A program made the position numbers and the translations under genes. Positions 31,766-38,002 of a DNA stretch of 64,000 bases are shown here, piece after piece. The notes beneath the pieces are model-generated. The model saw only the letters and a list, made by a program, of their open reading frames with translations. It ran no database searches and was not told the origin of the DNA. Source of the stretch: Noviherbaspirillum sedimenti (GTDB lineage Bacteria > Pseudomonadota > Gammaproteobacteria > Burkholderiales > Burkholderiaceae_D); contig NZ_QYUQ01000002.1 of assembly GCF_003590835.1 (NCBI RefSeq), positions 62,001-126,000 on the forward strand, given 5' to 3'. Numbering within the stretch: position 1 is the stretch's first letter; the number at the start of each line of letters is the position of its first letter.

Positions 31766-33103
31766 ATGAGCATGCAGTATGCAATCCCGGATCTCATCGA
31801 CCGGGCCAAGTTGACGCCGTTTCAGTGGCGTGTTTTCACCCTTTGCTTTTTGGTCGCCATTTTCGATGGCTTCGATACGCAAGCCATTGCCTTTACCGCG
31901 CCGGCGCTGATCCAGGCTTTCGGCCTCGGCCCGGGCGCACTGGCGCCGGTCATGACTGCGGGAACGGTCGGCATGGTGCTGGGCGCCATGACGCTGGGCC
32001 TGCTGGGCGACAAGATCGGCCGCCGTCCGGTCATTCTCGGCGCCGTCGCGCTGTTCGGTACCGCCACGCTGGCGACGGCATTTGCCGCTACCACGGAGCA
32101 GATCCTGGTCTTCCGCTTTCTCGCCGGTCTCGGCATGGGCGGTGCAACGCCAGTGCTGCTGTCGCTTGCCGGTGAATATGGTCCTGCCAAGAAGCGCGGC
32201 ACCATCATGACCACGGTCTTGCTGGGCTTGCCTGCCGGCGCCATCCTCGGTGGCTTGCTGGCGGCGAAGATGCTGCCGGTGATTGGCTGGCAGGGCATTT
32301 TTGCCGTCGGCGGGGTGGTGCCGCTGTTGTTGCTGGTGGTGCTTTTCTTTGCATTGCCGGAGTCGCTGCATTTCCTGGCGCGTCATCCAAGCGCCGCCGG
32401 CACCGAAAAGATCCAGCGCATCATCGCCAAAATCGTGCCGCAGCCAATTGCTGCGAATGCCAAATTCACTGTCCCTGAACTGGAAGTGAAAACCGGTATT
32501 GCGTCGCTGTTTGCCGATGGGCTGGCACGCAACACCGTCGCGATCTGGACGATCTACCTGTTCAACTGGGTGGCATGGTTCATGTTCCTGTCCTGGTTGC
32601 CGACGGTGCTGAAAGCCACCGGTTTGCCGGCGACGCAAGCGCCCATGGGGACGGTTGCCGTCAACGCCGTGTTCGTTGCCTGTGCTATTCCGCTGTCGAT
32701 CATTTTGCCAAAAATGAATACCCGCCTGTTGCTGCTGGCGATGTTTGTCTTCGGTATCGCCTTGAGCGTTGGCCTGTCCTACAGCGGCACCAACTGGACC
32801 CTGGTGTTCGTTCTCGCGGCTGCCGCCGGCCTGGGTATCGGTGGTCAGCAGATTGTTCTCAACTACATGGTGGCCGAGGCTTATCCGACCGCCTTGCGTG
32901 CCACGGCGACGGGCTGGGCGATTGCCCTGGGCCGTGTCGGCGCCATCGTCGGTTCGGCCAGCGGCGGCTGGTTCCTCGAGCATGGTGGCCCTTCGGGCTT
33001 CTACATGGCGCTGGTTCTGCCGCTGGCGGTTGCCGCAGCCGGGCTTGCGCTGATCAAGCCGGTTGGCGCGGTCGACAAGAATGCGCTTGCAGCCGCGCAT
33101 TGA
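31766..33103 (+). CDS. AAHS-family MFS transporter, probably for muconate or an aromatic acid
   Basis: Twelve-helix inner-membrane symporter of 445 residues. The AAHS (aromatic acid:H+ symporter) signatures are VAIFDGFDTQAIAF in helix 1 and LLGDKIGRRPVIL between helices 2 and 3. FRFLAGLGMGGATPVLLSLAGEY and AGLGIGGQQIVLNYMVAEAYPT follow further on. Relatives are BenK, PcaK, VanK and MucK. The shared LysR promoter module with catB argues that it imports cis,cis-muconate, benzoate or a related compound feeding the catechol branch. The ATG is preceded by AAAGGAGCAGAC. Confidence 0.87.
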   Translation: MSMQYAIPDLIDRAKLTPFQWRVFTLCFLVAIFDGFDTQAIAFTAPALIQAFGLGPGALAPVMTAGTVGMVLGAMTLGLLGDKIGRRPVILGAVALFGTATLATAFAATTEQILVFRFLAGLGMGGATPVLLSLAGEYGPAKKRGTIMTTVLLGLPAGAILGGLLAAKMLPVIGWQGIFAVGGVVPLLLLVVLFFALPESLHFLARHPSAAGTEKIQRIIAKIVPQPIAANAKFTVPELEVKTGIASLFADGLARNTVAIWTIYLFNWVAWFMFLSWLPTVLKATGLPATQAPMGTVAVNAVFVACAIPLSIILPKMNTRLLLLAMFVFGIALSVGLSYSGTNWTLVFVLAAAAGLGIGGQQIVLNYMVAEAYPTALRATATGWAIALGRVGAIVGSASGGWFLEHGGPSGFYMALVLPLAVAAAGLALIKPVGAVDKNALAAAH

Positions 33104-33142
33104 TGGCAGCTTTGCCGCGCTAGCGGCATGATGGAGGGACAT

Positions 33143-33193
33143 GATCGAGGGGCGCGGCAAAAATCTCAGGATTTTTGCCGCAGCCCCTCGATC
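33143..33193. terminator. Near-perfect 51-nt hairpin between the transporter and catR, overlapping the catR end
   Basis: The arms 33143-33165 and 33170-33193 pair over 23 base pairs with only one bulged base (33182) and a TCAG loop. The inner part is GCGGCAAAAATC/GATTTTTGCCGC. The right arm covers the last codons of the minus-strand LysR gene. The A5/T5 runs near the tip and the position between converging genes suggest a bidirectional transcription terminator. Confidence 0.75.
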
Positions 33194-34053
33194 AGTTTAC
33201 GCAGTTGCAGCAAGTCGGTGGAGTCATTATCGGCGCGAACGTTCATGATGACCGGCGAGCTCACATCCTTTTCCACCAGCCCGCGATAGACCACGTCGTC
33301 GCGTTGCAGCCGCTGTACCGAACTGGGGACCAGTGTGACGCCGACGCCGGCCGCGACCAGCCCGATCGCGGTCTGCATTTCATTGACGTCGATGACGCTG
33401 CCCAGGCTCAGATCGTGCGTACGGAACTGTTGCAGGACATGGTCCGCGTAACTCGGCCGCGGCCGCGCCGGATACAGGATGAAGGGCTCGGCGGCCAGCT
33501 GCGACAGGCGCAGCCGTTTGAATTTCAGCAGCGGATGCCTGGCCGACAGCGCGGCAACCAGCGGCTCTTCGACGATGACCTCGCAGTGCAGTTGGGGATC
33601 ATCGAGCGGCAGCCTGCCGAAGCCGACATCGATGCGCCCGGCTTTCAGCGCTTCTGCCTGCTGGATCGAAGTCATTTCCGAGAGAACCACCTCCACTTCC
33701 TGGTTGGCAAGGCGATATTGCCGAATGATCTCGGGCAGCACGCCGTAGAGCGCCGATGGCACGAAGCCGATGCCCAACCAGCGGCGTTGGCCCTGGCTGA
33801 TCCGGCGCGTTGCCTCCTGCGCTTCATTGATTCTCGATAGAAGCTGGGAGCACTGTTCAAGAAAGAATGTGCCGGCCTTCGTCAGTGCCAGCGGCCGGGC
33901 ATTGCGGTCGATGAGCGTCGCGCCGAGTTCTTCCTCGAGCTGGCGAATCTGGCGTGACAGGGGCGGCTGGGCGATGTGCAGCTGTTCGGCGGCGCGCGTG
34001 AAGTTCAGGGTATTCCCCAAAGCTTCGAAATAACGCAGGTGACGGATTTCCAT
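33166..34053 (-). CDS. catR: LysR-family regulator of catechol degradation (CatR/CatM/BenM-like)
   Basis: Transcription factor of 295 residues. The N-terminal winged helix is MEIRHLRYFEALGNTLNFTRA, then AEQLHIAQPPLSRQIRQLEEELGATLIDR. The effector domain has the CatM/BenM-like features GIGFVPSALYGVLPEII, GRIDVGFGRLP and a late GVGVTLVPSSVQRL. In relatives cis,cis-muconate is the inducer. It is divergent from catB, and an exact ATAC-N7-GTAT site begins 3 bases before its start codon, so it should repress itself while activating catB. Its 3' end lies inside the long hairpin described separately. Confidence 0.88.
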   Translation of the reverse strand: MEIRHLRYFEALGNTLNFTRAAEQLHIAQPPLSRQIRQLEEELGATLIDRNARPLALTKAGTFFLEQCSQLLSRINEAQEATRRISQGQRRWLGIGFVPSALYGVLPEIIRQYRLANQEVEVVLSEMTSIQQAEALKAGRIDVGFGRLPLDDPQLHCEVIVEEPLVAALSARHPLLKFKRLRLSQLAAEPFILYPARPRPSYADHVLQQFRTHDLSLGSVIDVNEMQTAIGLVAAGVGVTLVPSSVQRLQRDDVVYRGLVEKDVSSPVIMNVRADNDSTDLLQLRKLIEGLRQKS

Positions 34054-34055
34054 CT

Positions 34056-34120
34056 ATACCTCCTGGGTATCGTTCTGTATTGAAATGATATTAGACGCAT
34101 CCTCCTGCGGCAACTACTAT
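34056..34120 (+). promoter_or_regulatory. CatR-type binding site and promoter of catBA
   Basis: ATAC-CTCCTGG-GTAT (34056-34070) is an exact LysR ATAC-N7-GTAT site. The 17-mer AATGATATTAGACGCAT (34084-34100) follows at the same 28-base offset as before the transporter. TTAGAC (34091-34096) and TACTAT (34115-34120), 18 bases apart, fit -35 and -10. The predicted start at about 34127 puts the site centre near -64, the normal LysR recognition position. Confidence 0.78.
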
Positions 34121-34155
34121 TCTATTCAACTATTGATCACCGAATCCGCATACTT

Positions 34156-35298
34156 ATGAGCACAAAACTGGCAACTGAAAAAGTATCGATCACTTCACTT
34201 GAGGCGGTGATCGTCGATTTGCCGACGATCCGCGAACACAAGCTGGCGATGACCACCATGCAGCGGCAGACCCTGGTGATACTGCGCCTGCGTTGCGAAG
34301 ACGGTATCGAAGGCCTGGGCGAAGCCACCACGATCGGCGGCCTGGCCTATGGCGACCAGAGCCCGGAAACGATCAAGCTGGCCCTGGACCACTACATCGC
34401 CCCGCTGGTGACCGGCATGGATGCGCGCAGCGTGAACGCCGTCATGGCGCATGTGGGCAAGTCGGTGCAGGGCAATGCGCTGGCCAAGTCGGCGCTGGAA
34501 ACTGCCTTGCTGGATGCGCAGGGCAAGCGTCTCGGCGTGCCGGTGCATGCCTTGCTGGGCGGCGCCGTGCGTAACGCGCTGCCGGTGCTGTGGACACTGG
34601 CCAGCGGCGACAGCGCCCGCGACATCGCCGAAGCCAAAGAAATGCTGGAAGTCAGGCGCCACAATGTCTTCAAGCTCAAGATCGGCAAGCGCGCTCCGCT
34701 GGAAGATGTCGCCCACGTCGCCGCGATCAAGGCGGCCCTGGGCGACCGCGCCCAGCTGACCGTCGATATCAACCAGGCATGGAGCGAGGCGATCGCCACC
34801 CGCCATATCCCCGATCTGGTGGATGCCGGCGTGATGCTGATCGAGCAACCGATCATCCGCAGCAATCGCCGCGGCATGGCGCGCCTGACGCAACGTTTTG
34901 AAGTTCCCATGATGGCGGATGAAGGCGTGCAGAACGCCGTCGATGCCTTCGACTATGCCGCAGATGGCGCGTGCAGTGTCATTGCGCTGAAGATCGCCAA
35001 ATCCGGTGGTCCGCTGGCGACCATGCGCACCGCGACCGTGGCGCACGCCGCCGGCATCGGCTGCTACGGCGGCACGCTGCTGGAAGGCACCATTGGCAGC
35101 ATCGCCTCGGCGCATGTCTTTGCCGCCTGCGAAAACCTGGAATGGGGCACCGAATTGTTCGGCCCCTTGCTGGTGAAGGATGACATCGTGGTCGAACGCG
35201 CCACCGTCAATAATTTTGAACTTGCAGTACCGAATTTGCCTGGCTTGGGTGTGTCTATTGATGAAGACAAGCTGGCATTTTACCGGCGCGACCGCTAA
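34156..35298 (+). CDS. catB: Muconate cycloisomerase
   Basis: Converts cis,cis-muconate to (+)-muconolactone in the catechol branch of the beta-ketoadipate pathway. Predicted 380 residues, enolase superfamily. The catalytic K-x-K is KLK at Lys173-Lys175. Metal ligands are in TVDINQAW, LIEQPI and MADEG, and the second catalytic Lys in IALKIAKSGG. The motif GEATTIGGLAYGDQSPETIK is typical of the catB rather than chloromuconate group, though substrate range cannot be fixed by eye. catA follows after 84 bases, and the upstream LysR-type promoter should be inducible by muconate. Confidence 0.95.
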   Translation: MSTKLATEKVSITSLEAVIVDLPTIREHKLAMTTMQRQTLVILRLRCEDGIEGLGEATTIGGLAYGDQSPETIKLALDHYIAPLVTGMDARSVNAVMAHVGKSVQGNALAKSALETALLDAQGKRLGVPVHALLGGAVRNALPVLWTLASGDSARDIAEAKEMLEVRRHNVFKLKIGKRAPLEDVAHVAAIKAALGDRAQLTVDINQAWSEAIATRHIPDLVDAGVMLIEQPIIRSNRRGMARLTQRFEVPMMADEGVQNAVDAFDYAADGACSVIALKIAKSGGPLATMRTATVAHAAGIGCYGGTLLEGTIGSIASAHVFAACENLEWGTELFGPLLVKDDIVVERATVNNFELAVPNLPGLGVSIDEDKLAFYRRDR

Positions 35299-35382
35299 CA
35301 GGTTGCCCTAGTTGCGGCCGCGTGCGGGTGCATGATGCCGCCTTATTTTCCATTAGGAAATTTTTTGTGTTTGGAGACTGTA

Positions 35383-36303
35383 ATGAAAAATGAATTCACG
35401 TTTGACGAACTGTTGAACCGCGTGAATACGGTGAAGGTTGCCGAAGGTAACGAGCGAGTCCGTGCACTGTCGCAGCGCATCATCACCGACCTGTTCAAGA
35501 CCATCGACGAATTCAAGGTCACCCCGGACGAGTTCTGGTCCGCGATCAACTGGCTCAACCAGCTTGGTCAACTCGGCCAGACCGGCCTGATTACCGCCGG
35601 CCTGGGTTTCGACCGCCTGCTGGATATCCTGGCTGACGAAGCAGACCAGAAAGCCGGCCTCGTCGGCGGCACCCCGCGCGCCATCGAAGGTCCGCTGTAC
35701 GTTGCTGGTGCACCGAGCAGCAAGTACGAAGCGCGCCTGGACGATGGCAAGATGGCAGGCGAAACCTACGTCATGGAAGGTGTTGTGCGCGGTCTCGATG
35801 GTCAGCCGCTGGCCAATGCGTCGCTGGATGCCTGGCATGCCAACGAGCACGGCATGTATTCGCACTTCGACCCGAGCCAGGCAGAGTACAACCTGCGCCG
35901 CAACATCACGACCGATGAGCAGGGCCGTTACCGCTTCCGCAGCGTGATCCCGCCGGGCTATGCAATTCCGCCGACCGGCCCGGTCGCTGAGCTGTTCGCC
36001 GCCCTCGGCCGCCATGGCAACCGTCCGGCGCACATCCACTTCCTGGTGTCGGCTGAAGGCAAGCGCACCCTGACCACGCAGGTGAATATTCCTGGCGATA
36101 GCTTCCTCGACGATGACTTCGCTTTCGCTACCCGCGACGGCCTGGTCGTGACGCTGGAAAAAGTGGCATCGCCTGCAGGCTATGAATCGCTGGGCATTTC
36201 CGGTCCGTTCACCCGTATCCCCTTCGACTTCGTGCTGCAAAATGCAGTTCAAGCCGATGAGAGCAAGCACTTGAGCCGCGTTGAGCGTGCATTGGGCGCC
36301 TGA
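35383..36303 (+). CDS. catA: Catechol 1,2-dioxygenase
   Basis: Intradiol ring-cleaving Fe(III) enzyme turning catechol into cis,cis-muconate. Predicted 306 residues. The iron ligands are visible as Tyr159 (GMYSHFD), Tyr193 (PPGYAIPP), His217 and His219 (RPAHIHFLV). The N-terminal helical dimer domain (residues 1-100) and PRAIEGPLYVAGAP are typical. Start at 35383, with TTGGAG eight bases upstream; an upstream in-frame start would lack a ribosome binding site. No catC (muconolactone isomerase) lies between or after catB and catA, unlike the common catRBCA arrangement. Confidence 0.96.
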   Translation: MKNEFTFDELLNRVNTVKVAEGNERVRALSQRIITDLFKTIDEFKVTPDEFWSAINWLNQLGQLGQTGLITAGLGFDRLLDILADEADQKAGLVGGTPRAIEGPLYVAGAPSSKYEARLDDGKMAGETYVMEGVVRGLDGQPLANASLDAWHANEHGMYSHFDPSQAEYNLRRNITTDEQGRYRFRSVIPPGYAIPPTGPVAELFAALGRHGNRPAHIHFLVSAEGKRTLTTQVNIPGDSFLDDDFAFATRDGLVVTLEKVASPAGYESLGISGPFTRIPFDFVLQNAVQADESKHLSRVERALGA

Positions 36304-36330
36304 TCCTTTAGTCAATAATACCTCGTGCGT

Positions 36331-36371
36331 AAACCCCCGCCCCGCGATAATTTCACGGGGCGGGGGTTTTT
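36331..36371 (+). terminator. Rho-independent terminator of catBA
   Basis: A perfect 14-bp stem AAACCCCCGCCCCG/CGGGGCGGGGGTTT with an 11-base loop is followed by further T residues, 27 bases after catA. Confidence 0.9.
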
Positions 36372-36451
36372 CGTTTTGGCCGGGCAGGGCGGGTGCGGCG
36401 GGTCTTTCCAGGGGCGTTGGCCGCCGTTCAAGTCATTCAAAATTCCGTCGA

Positions 36452-37735
36452 TTAGGTCGTTGTCATGAGTGGCGCCGACCGATCATTTGTTGCGGGAATG
36501 TCAGAATCGGTGGCAGATATCTGTTGCAGGCCGCGCATCAGCGATGTTGCACTTGGATTTTCAACAAATACGCAGCGCTTGCCGTTACGTTTGCAGAAAT
36601 CTTTCACCTTCCAGTAGGCATTGTGGCTGATGCAGCCAGTCTGGCATATCACCAGGTCAGCTGCTGCAAGATTGGCGTCCAGGACGTTGGGACTGTCTTC
36701 CAGGCCGCCATCGTGATGGGCAAACCGGCCGCCGACCCGTTCGATGATGTCGCGGTAGGATGCAATGCTGCCGTTGCGTCCGCCGACGCAAAGTACGGTC
36801 TTGTGATGCAAATGCACGGGCACGATGCATGGTTCCGCGTGCCCGGCGATCACTGCCTTGGCCGCCTCGGAAGTATCGTTGGGCAGGGCAGCGAGCAATT
36901 TTCTGGCGGAAGCCAGTTCTTGCCTCAGCCTGGCATTCTGTTCATCCACGGTCGATTGCCGAAGCGCCATCTGTTCGATTTTTTTCTGCAAGCGAGTGAT
37001 GGTCTCAAGGTCTGGAAGCGATGCTTTCAGGACTGCCATGTCTTCGGTCAGAAAGGCGATGCGGCTGTCTTTTGCAATGCTCTCTGCGCGGACGCGAAAA
37101 ACCTGGGTAGTGAGATGCGCAATCTCGGTGGATTTTTCCGCGATGATGCGGGTAGCACGCTCCTGTGCCTTGGCAAGTTCACGCGTCAGGATGCCGTTTT
37201 CATGCTGCAGCGCATTGAATCTGGTGATGTCAGTGCGGAGGCTTGCACCAGCCTGATGCTGGATCATGTGCATGTCGCGGCACAGCGTTTCCTGCAAAAC
37301 CGCATCGCAGCGAGGGTGCGTCAAGGCAGCCCAGAATGCGCCGGATACATCGCTCTGCCGAACCGCCTCGACCCACATGTCCTGCAAGGCTTGCGTGTTT
37401 TTTGCTGACCTGAAATCCCGAATTTTGCGGGCATAGCGCCTGTCCAGTTCATTTTGCATCAGCTCGGACAGGCGATTTCGCTGCACACATTCCGCCACGG
37501 CGCCGACATGCACTTCATAGTCGCTCGCGATGGCTTTTCCGCCCAAGGCCTTGCTGGCCAGCCTGCTCAAGGTTTCGAGCGGCAGGCAGACCCCCACCAC
37601 GGGGCAGTGGCATTGCTGCGGGAGATCCCACAAACGACGCCGTCTCGATCCCGTCGTCGCCGCGGCATCATGGCCTGGGCCGGGCGCGTGGAAGTGCAGG
37701 GAGAATGCTTGCTTTGCATCGTGATCACACATCAT
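36452..37735 (-). CDS. DUF2325 domain protein with central coiled coil
   Basis: Predicted 427-residue cytoplasmic protein. Residues about 1-160 are a helical region with several Cys/His near the start (HFHAPGPGHD, CHCPVVGVCLP). Residues about 165-290 are a coiled coil (LTRELAKAQERATRIIAEKSTEIAHL and onward). Residues about 315-400 are a DUF2325 domain: VLCVGGRNGSIASYRDIIER, FAHHDGGLEDS, ADLVICQTGCISHNAYW and CKRNGKRCVFVENPS. The function is unknown. A good ribosome binding site (CAGGAG) precedes the start at 37735, and a strong Fur box lies 100 bases upstream, so it is probably iron-regulated. Confidence 0.85.
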   Translation of the reverse strand: MMCDHDAKQAFSLHFHAPGPGHDAAATTGSRRRRLWDLPQQCHCPVVGVCLPLETLSRLASKALGGKAIASDYEVHVGAVAECVQRNRLSELMQNELDRRYARKIRDFRSAKNTQALQDMWVEAVRQSDVSGAFWAALTHPRCDAVLQETLCRDMHMIQHQAGASLRTDITRFNALQHENGILTRELAKAQERATRIIAEKSTEIAHLTTQVFRVRAESIAKDSRIAFLTEDMAVLKASLPDLETITRLQKKIEQMALRQSTVDEQNARLRQELASARKLLAALPNDTSEAAKAVIAGHAEPCIVPVHLHHKTVLCVGGRNGSIASYRDIIERVGGRFAHHDGGLEDSPNVLDANLAAADLVICQTGCISHNAYWKVKDFCKRNGKRCVFVENPSATSLMRGLQQISATDSDIPATNDRSAPLMTTT

Positions 37736-37834
37736 GGGGCTCCTGTTGCCGGCCGCGGCGCAGCTGGATTTGCATCGTGAATCTCCAGGCGGTAAGGATC
37801 GGGCGAGCTGGTGGCTGGCGACTCAATTGATGTT

Positions 37835-37853
37835 AATGATAATCATTCGCATT
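37835..37853 (-). promoter_or_regulatory. Fur box upstream of the DUF2325 gene
   Basis: AATGATAATCATTCGCATT matches the symmetric Fur consensus AATGATAATCATTATCATT at 17 of 19 positions. It lies in the 267-base gap between the ACP-ligase-acyltransferase gene and the DUF2325 gene. The rest of the gap is AT-rich and holds no gene. Confidence 0.75.
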
Positions 37854-38002
37854 AAAATTGTAAAGAAATGATCTGGAGTAAGCACGAAAGAATGTGCATG
37901 CCGATGAATTTAGGCGGAGAAATTTCTGTGAGGAAAGACAAATGAATTGCATTTGCAAATAACAATCGTGGGCAGCAACAACTTGCGGATTTCCCCTGTC
38001 GA

